Shown: positions 1-7,491 of the stretch, one piece after another
Numbering within the stretch: the stretch's first letter is position 1
Layout: each line of letters starts with the position of its first letter
Origin: Lachnospiraceae bacterium
GTDB taxonomy: Bacteria > Bacillota > Clostridia > Lachnospirales > Lachnospiraceae
Direction: 5' to 3'
DNA length: 51,242 nt
Assembly: GCA_015057445.1 (NCBI GenBank)
Contig: SVEI01000013.1
Span: 1 to 51,242 of the forward strand
Made by a program: the position numbers and the translations under genes
The notes under the pieces: model-generated
What the model was told of the DNA's origin: nothing
Databases searched by the model: none
What the model saw: only the letters and a program-made list of their open reading frames with translations

Positions 1-63
1 AAGAGGCTTACGATTTTTTTTATTTTTCCATTCAATTAATTTTTCCAATGCATATCGTCTCAT
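1..63 (-). CDS. DUF4143-type AAA ATPase, N-terminal fragment (runs off left edge)
   Basis: Only the first 21 codons lie in the window. They read MRRYALEKLIEW followed by a Lys/Asn/Arg-rich stretch ending in RKPL, which resembles the opening of bacterial DUF4143 ATP-binding proteins just before their Walker A loop. The ATG is preceded by a GGGGCGG purine-rich site. A -10-like TATACT lies upstream at 95-100, and the 17-bp spacer next to it is one of three 33-bp-spaced iterons. The family assignment is inferred from 21 residues only; the Walker motifs are outside the window. Confidence 0.55.
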   Translation of the reverse strand, partial: MRRYALEKLIEWKNKKNRKPL

Positions 64-99
64 AAAACCGCCCCATTTCTAATGTTCTGGTTTTAGTAT

Positions 100-183
100 A
101 CACTTTTTCTGACGAACTTTCCATATCTTTTTACACTTTTTCTGACGAACTTTCGACTTATAAAAACATTTTTTCCGACGAAC
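100..183 (-). repeat. three direct repeats at 33-bp spacing over the ATPase promoter
   Basis: Copies of GTTCGTCAGAAAAAGTGT (minus strand) lie at 100-117, 133-150 and 166-183. The first two are identical and the third differs at two positions. Start-to-start spacing is exactly 33 bp, about three helical turns. The promoter-proximal copy fills the spacer between TATACT (95-100) and a weak -35. This arrangement suits cooperative binding of a regulator on one DNA face. Confidence 0.75.
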
Positions 184-188
184 AATAA

Positions 189-219
189 AAAAGCCTACAT
201 CATATTGATATAGGCTTTT
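189..219 (-). terminator. rho-independent terminator, minus strand
   Basis: A 14-bp stem (AAAAGCCTATATCA against TGATGTAGGCTTTT, with one G-T pair) has a 3-nt loop and runs into six Ts on the minus strand. It may be the original lysS terminator, displaced by the island, or the end of a neighbouring element. Confidence 0.75.
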
Positions 220-290
220 GTGTTTCCTTTTCTGTAACTGTTTAAAAATTTGGTGTAGTAGTGGTGTAGTAAACGTAATTCTAACGCCAC

Positions 291-341
291 AAACCCTTGA
301 TTTTACTAGCTTTATTTGTCTAGAGATTTCATCGTCGGGAA
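291..341. repeat. attachment site, left copy (duplicate of lysS 3' end)
   Basis: This 51-bp stretch matches 8174-8224 at 49 of 51 positions. Read on the minus strand it re-encodes the last residues of LysS (FPTMKSLDK and stop) plus about 20 bp downstream. This is the signature of a tyrosine-recombinase element inserted in the 3' end of lysS. TTGGTC-type repeats (451-467, 481-486) lie on the island side. A different repeat, TGGTGTAGTA (251-260 and 262-271), lies outside. Confidence 0.85.
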
Positions 342-539
342 ATTTTCCTCTCCGTCTCTCTGCATCTGCAAAATTCTTTTAATGCCTGTAAAATCATTTA
401 TTACCATTCTGTACACTCATAGCTACTCATGCACAAAATATGTTTATTTCTTGGTCAAAATTTGGTCTTTATATTTCCTTTTGGTCAGAGTGTTTTCGGT
501 CCTAATTAAAGAGGACTCAGGGACATCTACACATCAATT

Positions 540-743
540 TTACTTATAAAAGTCTTCATCCACGATATGAAAAGTTTCAAGATATTCATCAAGAATATTC
601 AGATTCACCAGTACAAGCTGATTGACTTTATAGCACGCCTTGGCATCCTTTGCCAACTGCTGAAATTTGGAAAAACTCATAGAATACATTTCTGCCCCTT
701 CTGCATATCTGACAAATCTCTTTTCCTTGTCTTTTCTCTGCAT
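540..743 (-). CDS. DUF6462 family small protein (excisionase-like)
   Basis: A 67-aa basic protein. Its pattern, VRYAEGAEMYSMSFSKFQ followed by a KACYKVNQ segment and an LVNLNILDEYLETF tail, is typical of the small DUF6462 proteins of clostridial integrative elements. In those elements the gene usually lies just before the integrase, which suggests an excisionase or recombination-directionality role; that is inference. An AGGAGG site precedes the ATG. It starts 19 nt after the mobC-like gene and is probably cotranscribed. In related elements an integrase would follow, but here the next 200 bp to the att core hold no gene. Two paralogues lie near the other end of the island (7221-7487 and 7492-7932). 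Confidence 0.7.
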   Translation of the reverse strand: MQRKDKEKRFVRYAEGAEMYSMSFSKFQQLAKDAKACYKVNQLVLVNLNILDEYLETFHIVDEDFYK

Positions 744-762
744 TAATCTCGTCCTCCTAATT

Positions 763-1104
763 TCACAGATAATTCAACTGGTCTATTACACCCATCGTAT
801 CCTTTACAAGATAATTCAGTTTCTTCATGTAGGCTTTTAGTAATTCTCTATCATTCTCTGAATAGAGCCCTGAATTATGATTTCTTGTAATTTGGTTGAT
901 ATTATTACCGATTGCATTAACCGCATTGATTAAATCACGAATAATAATCCTTACCTCGCCATAATCATTTGGTCTTTGTGAAATTAAAAGTCGTAAATAT
1001 GCTGCTTCACACATCCCAGCCTTCTTAGCTTTCTCCGAAAGACTATATGCTTCATATGGAGTAAGGCGAAGCGTCTTTTTGACACAATGGATTTTGTCTG
1101 CCAT
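763..1104 (-). CDS. MobC-like mobilisation (relaxosome accessory) protein
   Basis: A 113-aa protein. The N-terminal half, KTLRLTPYEAYSLSEKAKKA, suggests a ribbon-helix-helix DNA-binding segment. The C-terminal half has INAVNAIGNNINQITRNHN, the MobC signature of an 'N-x-IG-N-N-INQI-A/T-R' type. MobC proteins bind near oriT and help a relaxase open DNA for conjugative transfer. The candidate oriT lies immediately upstream (1141-1214). The relaxase gene (mobA) that normally follows is absent; DUF6462 follows instead after 19 nt. The gene may therefore serve a helper element's relaxase or be a leftover. Confidence 0.75.
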   Translation of the reverse strand: MADKIHCVKKTLRLTPYEAYSLSEKAKKAGMCEAAYLRLLISQRPNDYGEVRIIIRDLINAVNAIGNNINQITRNHNSGLYSENDRELLKAYMKKLNYLVKDTMGVIDQLNYL

Positions 1105-1140
1105 TTACTTATCCTGCCTTTCTTTTTATTCGTGTACACA

Positions 1141-1214
1141 GGTTAAGTATATAAGGTTGAAGCAAAGAGTTAAAGTAACCTGCACTCCCTTTTAGGGGTA
1201 GTGGTACTACCACT
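1141..1214 (-). other. candidate origin of transfer (oriT) upstream of mobC
   Basis: The 109-bp gap between the NACHT stop and mobC contains an inverted repeat AGTGGTA-C-TACCACT (1200-1214). On the minus strand it is followed by CCCCTAAAAGGGAGTGCAG and GTTACTTTAACTC. An inverted repeat beside a GC-rich, nick-like segment directly upstream of mobC is the usual oriT arrangement. The nick site cannot be proven from sequence alone. Confidence 0.4.
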
Positions 1215-4156
1215 TATGCATGAAACATATTTTCAAATTCCTTCTTAATCTGCTTGTAAATATAAGCTGCCAAAGGACAATTATTAAACTTGCCAAAGCC
1301 TTCATTAATACACATAGCTACTCCAGCATTTGTTATCGTCATATTCTTAGCTTCTTTCCCGTTTTTTATATAACTATTTGCGATTTCTCCAAAAACTTCA
1401 TCCGACATTCTAAGATTTTCATCTTCTGTTACCTTTACTTCCGCATACAAATCATCCTCCGTTGTAGATACATAATAATATGCTATACCAGGTTGTGAAT
1501 AAAATCCCTCTTCTTCTCTAAAATTCACAAACACCCTATACTTTAATGGGTAATCTTTTGAACGATAAAAATATCTTTTCATCATCGGGAAATTATATTC
1601 TATTATTTTTTGATAACTAACAACCACCTGATAAAAGAATTTTTCTATAACTTTAATCATCTGTTCCTGACTATAATAATCCCAAACCCATCCACCATTC
1701 GGACTTTTATCTGGCTGTGGTAAAATCTGTTCTTCATATATAACATTATGTGAATATAATTTCGTCAATATATCTAACAAGCCGAACATATCTACATGGT
1801 TATATTCTATACCAACCAGTTCTCCTTCATTAGGGGTATGCTCTTCAAGAATATGATCCACATATTCTTGAACCTTCAAATACATTTCTTCAATTGAGTC
1901 ACTAGATTTTATAAACTTGACTTTTTTCTTCAACTCGGATAATCTTTCACACAAGATAGCATCATCTTCGATAAGCAACCTTTTCTCTAAAATATTCTTC
2001 ACATCATCTTTGATTCGATCCAATGCCACAGCTCTAGCCGAATCACCTTCATACTCTCCTTTTTCTAAATTCAGACCATACTTAGAAATATTTCTTCGTT
2101 CCATTATTGCTCTATGTTCAAGATCCTTAAATGCTTCCCCTCCATTTCCATCTAATAATTGAACATCTGACTGTTCTATATTAGTCCAATCAAACCAATA
2201 ACGTAAATACTTTTTATCTCGTGAAAGTTCACCTACTATACAAGGTTTTTTTCCCTCTAAACATTCCGTTTTTCTTCCCCTTTGAGGATTAAAATAACAT
2301 TTTAACTGTGGAAAATATGTATTCACTATTGTTATGTAGCTATCAAATAATGTTTGCAAATAGTATCTCGAATATTCTTCATGTGAATATTCCTGTAAAC
2401 TTATTGATAAGTCGTTTTTCAGTCGCACACACCTAATATAAGTTCTTAGATTTATAAGTATAAGCTCATCCAAAAAACATTTTTGTTCTTCAATGCTATC
2501 AAATATGCCACATGCTAAAACCAAAACTTCCTGCCATTCTTCTTTACGCATTAACTTTCTGAATTTCTCAGTTTCATTAATAATTGATACATTTTTTACC
2601 AAATAAAAAGCCGCAAAGTACTCCTTAAATTGTTGATGCGAAAACCTCACATCTGTATTAATCAAAAACACATCCAGCCTAAACAAATCACATATATTTG
2701 CATGTGAAAACACTGTTCCGGAAAGTATTTTATCAAAATCTATCAATGACAATGTAGGTTGTTCAAAATATTTAAAAGCCAATTCACTTATAACCGCAAC
2801 AATTTCGTATAAATTTGCTTTATCCTTCTGATATATCCCCTTCTCTCTATCTCTTTTATAAAAAATTAGATTTATATATTCTTCGATTAACTGACTTTTA
2901 TTATAGGTTTTCCCTGAATGTTGTTTCAAAACTGATATTCCAATCTCTAAAAATAATGGATATTGAAACAATTCATAAAACTCATCTACAACTCTACCAT
3001 AAATTCCCTCGTCTCTTAACTTTTGTTCAATCGTATATTTATCTATATTGCTAAGCGAAATTTCCTTAATATTTTTCGCATTACCATAGTACTGATTTCG
3101 TCTTGATGTCACTATTCCGTATAAATCAGATAATGCCACCAACTCATTAAAATCGAAATAGAATTTATTCCGTTCTTCTAATGACACTATTTCATCTGCA
3201 CCATCCAAAATCAGAAGCACTTTATTTGATTTTAATAATTGATTTACTAATCCAACTTCAATATTAGGTAAATATATCTCCAATTTCTTACAAATTCCCT
3301 CGCGAATACTATCATACAAAACACCGTATTCTACTAATGGAATGTATATCGGTATAACGTCATTAAACTCTGTGTTTTCACAAATTTCTTCTAAAACAAT
3401 CAATGCTTCAGTTGTTTTCCCACATCCCGGTTCGCCTAATAATATTATTTTTCTATTCTCCAATAACTCGTCAATTACTCTTGTATCATGTTCTCCTTCT
3501 AATTTCCTTTTTATATATCTCTCTTTATCATAAAATAGTGATTGTAATGATTTTTTATATAATTCTATTCCTATCTTTACCTGCTCACTATCCATTGAAA
3601 GAGTACCTATAGAAGCATTTCTCAATTCTAATAATACGTTATATATTTTTTCTTGTTCCTTATGAATCGTTTCATTTTGAGTTGTAATATATTGTATCTG
3701 ACTCTCTAACTCACCTATAAGTTCTTTAGTATGATTTACAATAACTCTAGCAATTTCATCATCACATTTATTTAACGAATCAAATACATACTTAAAAATC
3801 ATATATATTATACTTTCAAAGGTGCTTTTATAAATTACATACTTGGGATGTCCTTGTACAAATTCCTCCACCAAAATTTTTGTATAAACATTAACAGCCT
3901 TATATTCACCCATGTTAGTTTCATACAAATCATTTAAAATTCTTAGAATAAACTTTTTACCTTCTAAAAAACTATCAAAATCATGATAATAGACGTCGTC
4001 GCCATATACCCTAAGAATATTCTGTTCTATATTTTTCTTTAATTCCCTTTTTGTTTTACGTAACTTATATGTCCTTTTTATCTTTTCAACAAAAGATGTT
4101 TTGAGTGAATCAAAAAAGGAAGTTAACTCAGATATAATCCACTTTTCCATTTTCAT
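1214..4156 (-). CDS. NACHT-domain STAND NTPase, probable anti-phage protein
   Basis: A 980-aa protein. Residues 1-215 form a helical, coiled-coil-rich N-terminal part of unknown function. A NACHT NTPase module follows: Walker A GEPGCGKTT (241-249), Walker B VLLILDGADEI (313-323), a sensor-like VTSRR (349-353), and the FSHQQFKEYFAAFYL winged-helix signature near 505-519. Residues 600-980 show no leucine-rich, WD or TPR repeats and no effector that I recognise. Bacterial NACHT proteins are known anti-phage STAND ATPases that sense phage and trigger a damaging response. The gene begins 15 nt after the endonuclease stop, is on the same strand, and is probably the last gene of the restriction-modification operon. 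The NACHT assignment is firm; sensor and effector identities are unknown. Confidence 0.85.
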   Translation of the reverse strand: MKMEKWIISELTSFFDSLKTSFVEKIKRTYKLRKTKRELKKNIEQNILRVYGDDVYYHDFDSFLEGKKFILRILNDLYETNMGEYKAVNVYTKILVEEFVQGHPKYVIYKSTFESIIYMIFKYVFDSLNKCDDEIARVIVNHTKELIGELESQIQYITTQNETIHKEQEKIYNVLLELRNASIGTLSMDSEQVKIGIELYKKSLQSLFYDKERYIKRKLEGEHDTRVIDELLENRKIILLGEPGCGKTTEALIVLEEICENTEFNDVIPIYIPLVEYGVLYDSIREGICKKLEIYLPNIEVGLVNQLLKSNKVLLILDGADEIVSLEERNKFYFDFNELVALSDLYGIVTSRRNQYYGNAKNIKEISLSNIDKYTIEQKLRDEGIYGRVVDEFYELFQYPLFLEIGISVLKQHSGKTYNKSQLIEEYINLIFYKRDREKGIYQKDKANLYEIVAVISELAFKYFEQPTLSLIDFDKILSGTVFSHANICDLFRLDVFLINTDVRFSHQQFKEYFAAFYLVKNVSIINETEKFRKLMRKEEWQEVLVLACGIFDSIEEQKCFLDELILINLRTYIRCVRLKNDLSISLQEYSHEEYSRYYLQTLFDSYITIVNTYFPQLKCYFNPQRGRKTECLEGKKPCIVGELSRDKKYLRYWFDWTNIEQSDVQLLDGNGGEAFKDLEHRAIMERRNISKYGLNLEKGEYEGDSARAVALDRIKDDVKNILEKRLLIEDDAILCERLSELKKKVKFIKSSDSIEEMYLKVQEYVDHILEEHTPNEGELVGIEYNHVDMFGLLDILTKLYSHNVIYEEQILPQPDKSPNGGWVWDYYSQEQMIKVIEKFFYQVVVSYQKIIEYNFPMMKRYFYRSKDYPLKYRVFVNFREEEGFYSQPGIAYYYVSTTEDDLYAEVKVTEDENLRMSDEVFGEIANSYIKNGKEAKNMTITNAGVAMCINEGFGKFNNCPLAAYIYKQIKKEFENMFHA

Positions 4157-4171
4157 TCTTACTGCCTTATA

Positions 4172-4912
4172 TTAATCTCCTGAATTAAATTCAACAAGTT
4201 TTTCCCAATCTATACTTCCATCATCCTTACAGAAACTATTAGAAAATTCTCTCACTAACCTATTTGCTGCTTTATTATAACTTTCTTGATACTGTGAAAC
4301 ATACTGTTCTGGTAATGTTCCCATATATGTTATAATTTTCTTATAAAACTCTTCATCTCCAGTCAATTCTGCCCAAAACTGCTTTCCCGCTAATTCTCTA
4401 TACATTTTAGGCTTTCCTCTTCCGGTCTCTTTCTTTTTACCATAGCAATAACCCACATAAGCATCATATCTTGCTTTTGCTTGCTGTGCCAATTTTCCTG
4501 CCGCCATAAAATTTTGTTCTTGACGCTTTTTACTATCCGCATTAAAAACAGAAGTTCCACTTTTCACAGCAATAGCTGTCATTGTATTAGTTTCTTTGTC
4601 TTGAATCATGATATCAATGCCCTCAGCTAGAGCTTTATTTCCATTACTTGCCGCAAGTGCAATTGGCTCAAAGAAACAATTTCCAAATATTGTTTCTTCA
4701 CTAGAACTAACAAATGCCGTCAATACCGACTCAACTATTTCTGATGCATTTTGCATTGCTTTTGCTCGATACAAATATGGATTTTTTCTTTTCATAATCT
4801 TTTGTATATTCAATTCATCAATCTTAGAAATCAAACTACCATAAAAAGTTTCTAATGCTACAGCAATTGCTTCTATTACCTCTTTCTCATCATACCCATT
4901 ACCTATTGACAT
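4172..4912 (-). CDS. PmeII-family type II restriction endonuclease
   Basis: A 246-aa protein. It matches the pattern of PmeII-like type II endonucleases: an RKNPYLYRA segment (42-50), SSSEETIFGNCFFEPIA (69-85), GID with Asp100, AVKSG with Lys117 as the probable PD-(D/E)XK core, and a C-terminal DGSIDWEKLVEFNSG tail. It should cut DNA at the site protected by the adjacent methyltransferase; the recognition sequence cannot be read from the protein. Its first 10 nt overlap the end of the methyltransferase gene, so translation is probably coupled and protection is made before cutting. Confidence 0.85.
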   Translation of the reverse strand: MSIGNGYDEKEVIEAIAVALETFYGSLISKIDELNIQKIMKRKNPYLYRAKAMQNASEIVESVLTAFVSSSEETIFGNCFFEPIALAASNGNKALAEGIDIMIQDKETNTMTAIAVKSGTSVFNADSKKRQEQNFMAAGKLAQQAKARYDAYVGYCYGKKKETGRGKPKMYRELAGKQFWAELTGDEEFYKKIITYMGTLPEQYVSQYQESYNKAANRLVREFSNSFCKDDGSIDWEKLVEFNSGD

Positions 4913-6105
4913 ATTGCATTTCCTCCTAATTCGATTGCATTTTTAATTCGATTGTGCACATCTGTACCTCTAAAGCGCTTTGTTTTAACCATTGCTGTTT
5001 TATCAGCCGTTGCAATAATCGCTCGACCTATTGCTTCTGCTAAGCCAACAGGAACTGCATTCCCTATCTGTTTATACTTTGCAGATGTTGTTCCAATAAA
5101 AATCCACTCTTCTGGAAACTGCTGTATTCTTGCATATTCATGTACACTTAATGGTCTGTTAGCTCTAGGATGACACATCATCGTTGCTTTTTGAATTGGC
5201 GAAGTAACAACAGTTGGCGAAGGCTGACTATATGATAATCGACGATAAAACCCTACTTTTCCACCACCTGATTCATATGCTCCACCCATCGCATCTTTCC
5301 TTATTTCTTCCGGCAAATCTTTCCAGTTGCCTCCCTCCGGCACCATTTCTAAATAATGCGCTCGGTCAGGACTTAATGTTGCACACTCTCCACCTTCATC
5401 CTCAATATCTTCTATTGCTTGCCCTACTGTTTTCCATCTATACTCTGCTTTTTGATGCATTTGGAAATGAGTTGGAAATGGCAAAAAGATGTCCTCATTG
5501 TCTCTACTTCCCAATAATACAAATCGCTCTCGGAATTGTGGTACACCATAATTTACGGCATCCAAAACACCATAAACTGTCTTATATCCTAATTTATTAA
5601 ATTCTGCCAAAATAACATCTAACACTGTTCCAAGTTGCTGCTCAGGTTCATTTTTACTTCTTTCTGCCAAAGGCACATGTTTTAATGGTGCTGACATAAT
5701 CCCTTTAACATTCTCCATAATAAAAAATCTTGGTTTTATATAATCAATCATTCGTATATAGTCCATAAACAGACTACCACGAGGATCATTAATTCCCAAT
5801 CTTTTTCCAGCTGTTGAAAACGGCTGACAAGGGGGGCCACCACACACTAAAAACGCTTCTCCAACTCTTAATCCCGCCAAGTCAAGCATTTGTTGTGGTT
5901 CAATTTCTCTAATATCTCCACCAAGCACATTATGTCCATTTGCACGCATTGTTTCCACACAAGCTGGTTCAAAATCCTGTCCTATCACAACATTTAAACC
6001 CGCTTGCTCCAAACCAATGTCTAATCCCATTGCACCAGAAAAAAATGATATGACATCTCTATTTGAATAATATTGGCTATAATCAACTTTCTTGTTTGCC
6101 ATCAT
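4903..6105 (-). CDS. DNA (cytosine-5-)-methyltransferase of the type II system
   Basis: A 400-aa protein with all main C5-methyltransferase motifs in order: motif I FFSGAMGLDIGLEQAG (21-36, SAM binding), motif IV GGPPCQPFS with catalytic Cys93, motif VI ENV (131-133), motif VIII QFRERF (190-195), and motif X IGNAVP near the C-terminus. A target-recognition region lies between motifs VIII and IX. It methylates cytosine in the host copy of the recognition site. The start overlaps the controller stop (ATGA), and GGAG lies 7 nt before the first ATG. A second ATG follows immediately and could also be used. Confidence 0.93.
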   Translation of the reverse strand: MMANKKVDYSQYYSNRDVISFFSGAMGLDIGLEQAGLNVVIGQDFEPACVETMRANGHNVLGGDIREIEPQQMLDLAGLRVGEAFLVCGGPPCQPFSTAGKRLGINDPRGSLFMDYIRMIDYIKPRFFIMENVKGIMSAPLKHVPLAERSKNEPEQQLGTVLDVILAEFNKLGYKTVYGVLDAVNYGVPQFRERFVLLGSRDNEDIFLPFPTHFQMHQKAEYRWKTVGQAIEDIEDEGGECATLSPDRAHYLEMVPEGGNWKDLPEEIRKDAMGGAYESGGGKVGFYRRLSYSQPSPTVVTSPIQKATMMCHPRANRPLSVHEYARIQQFPEEWIFIGTTSAKYKQIGNAVPVGLAEAIGRAIIATADKTAMVKTKRFRGTDVHNRIKNAIELGGNAICQ

Positions 6106-6311
6106 ACCCTATCTCCATTCTTCAATACAAAATTACGTTCAAATTCACAATCCACCGCTTTCGCAATTTCTTCCAAATCTGAGACTGTAAACGTCTCCCT
6201 CTTTAATTTCGCATTAAAATTTTGTGGTGACGTTCCTACTCTACGGGCTAACTCTGATACACTAATATTCGATCTTACACATAATACTTTTATTTGTTCT
6301 GCCAACTTCAT
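6102..6311 (-). CDS. XRE/Cro-type HTH controller of the restriction-modification operon
   Basis: A 69-aa helix-turn-helix protein. The HTH reads ISVSELARRVGTSPQNFNAK, followed by a short C-terminal segment ending FVLKNGDRV. I chose the ATG at 6311 because AGAGG lies 7 nt upstream; an in-frame TTG eight codons earlier has no comparable site. The stop overlaps the methyltransferase start by 4 nt. Small XRE proteins in this position act as controller proteins that time or limit expression of the modification and restriction genes. The palindrome in its own promoter (6360-6374) supports autoregulation; this is inference. Confidence 0.85.
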   Translation of the reverse strand: MKLAEQIKVLCVRSNISVSELARRVGTSPQNFNAKLKRETFTVSDLEEIAKAVDCEFERNFVLKNGDRV

Positions 6312-6348
6312 AAAGATACCTCTTTCTAAATTCAATCCAACTATTTCA

Positions 6349-6377
6349 AGTATAAATTCACAGTTTTAAACTGTCAA
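6349..6377 (-). promoter_or_regulatory. operon promoter with embedded palindromic operator
   Basis: TTGACA (6372-6377), a 17-bp spacer and TATACT (6349-6354) form a near-consensus sigma-A promoter reading into XRE. The palindrome ACAGTTT-T-AAACTGT (6360-6374) overlaps the -35 box and fills most of the spacer, so a protein bound there would block polymerase. This is the only strong promoter seen ahead of the four-gene XRE-methyltransferase-endonuclease-NACHT unit. Confidence 0.8.
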
Positions 6378-6505
6378 TCACTTTTTAGTCTTTCGATGTG
6401 CTGGGGATTATCACTTTATTTCAATCCATAATTTTATCCGAACCCATGTATGAATTTTCACTAGTCATCTGCCAGATACGCAAGAGAGCCATCTCCTACC
6501 TCTGG

Positions 6506-6800
6506 TTAGGGAATCTTCCCTAAAACCCTTGTATTTTATATTGTTAATTGAAATTTTCAATTACTTCAATTAACAATATACTCCCTTCAAAAAAGAGTAA
6601 TTGAATTTTTCAATTAAAAATCACAAAGTCAATTAACTTTTTCAGTTACTTTTTTGATTTTCACTTGACTTTTTCAATTATTCTTTCTTATGTTTCTAAC
6701 GAGTCGACTCACTTTTTCAGTTAACTTTTCAAAAGTCACTCCGTTTTTTAAGTTAACCTTCCAAAAATCAGTTAACATTTTAAGTTGACTTTATTTTTAG
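6506..6800. repeat. palindromes and a TTAACT/AAAAAGT motif array in a 480-bp gene-free stretch
   Basis: No gene is visible between the XRE promoter and the TnpV remnant. The stretch holds a perfect palindrome TTAGGGAA-TC-TTCCCTAA (6506-6523) and a 14-bp inverted repeat TATTGTTAATTGAA / TTCAATTAACAATA (6539-6552 and 6565-6578). Beyond that, up to about 6800, are many imperfect copies of a minus-strand GTTAACTGAAAAAGT-like motif. It could be an iteron-type binding array or the remnant of a transposon end. Confidence 0.6.
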
Positions 6801-6813
6801 TATAATGAGCATG

Positions 6814-7198
6814 CTAATTACACCTAAATACCACCTCTTGCAACACAACCTCCTCAGCCATTTGTCGTGCCTGCTCTCTTAATTTCCACATGTCCATCGT
6901 AGAATCACAACCCACTGGAATTTCTCTCTTAGTATACTGTTCCGAAATTGTATCTAACACTCTATGGGCTTCCGCATTTATTTCTGATGCCTTTACCTCC
7001 AACGCACCCCTGCGAAACAAATTTCTATATCTTTCAGGATAATTCTCCTTCATATACTCCATCCACATATGCCCATACTTTTCCCCCCCAGACATTTTCA
7101 CTTTTTATGGTGGATTCATCAATCACTGGATACAATAGCCCATCCTTTTCTATGTAGCTTCCGCCTAATTGCTCAAATATAGTTAATTCCTCACTCAT
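6814..7198 (-). pseudogene. TnpV-like transposon protein, frameshifted in a G7 tract
   Basis: Translation begins at an ATG at 7198 behind AGAGGAGG and reads MSEELTIFEQLGGSYIEKDG, then reaches a run of seven Gs (7083-7089). The rest, GEKYGHMWMEYMKENYPERY and an acidic helical tail ending EEVVLQEVVFRCN, lies in the next frame. Six Gs would join both halves into one ~127-aa TnpV-like protein. TnpV proteins accompany clostridial Tn4451-type elements; their function is poorly known. It is either a pseudogene or a slippage-switched gene. Confidence 0.7.
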
Positions 7199-7220
7199 TG
7201 TCGTCCTCCTCTTTCTCTAT

Positions 7221-7487
7221 TTATTCATCCACATTAGCTTCCATTTTATTTCCCCAGTTATGCTTAGGTAACATTTGCGCAGGCTCATGGAATTGCTCCA
7301 AATAATCCTCAAATATTTCCGTATTAACCAACGCAGAATTCCCCACCTTATACACCGCTCCTGCTTCTTTGGCAAGTGCCATAAATCTTGTTTTACCCAG
7401 ACTATATATGATTGCTCCTTCTGTTGCATTTACATACTTCTTCATTACATCCTTCATTTCCGAATAGGTCTTATAAGAATAACCCAT
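7221..7487 (-). CDS. DUF6462 family small protein
   Basis: An 88-aa paralogue of the protein at 540-743. The conserved core is KKYVNATEGAIIYSLGKTRF, then KEAGAVYKVGNSALVNTEIF and EDYLEQFHEP. It is probably a small DNA-binding, excisionase-like protein of the island. It starts four nt after the end of the related two-copy pseudogene, so the pair looks like a local duplication. The N-terminal 20 residues (MGYSYKTYSEMKDVM) are not part of the family core. The role is inferred from family and context only. Confidence 0.65.
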   Translation of the reverse strand: MGYSYKTYSEMKDVMKKYVNATEGAIIYSLGKTRFMALAKEAGAVYKVGNSALVNTEIFEDYLEQFHEPAQMLPKHNWGNKMEANVDE

Positions 7488-7491
7488 ATGC

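Noticed and set aside
316-549. 77-aa plus-strand frame in the island's left end
   Set aside because: It has no ribosome site, starts inside the att core, and has AT-rich, low-information composition.
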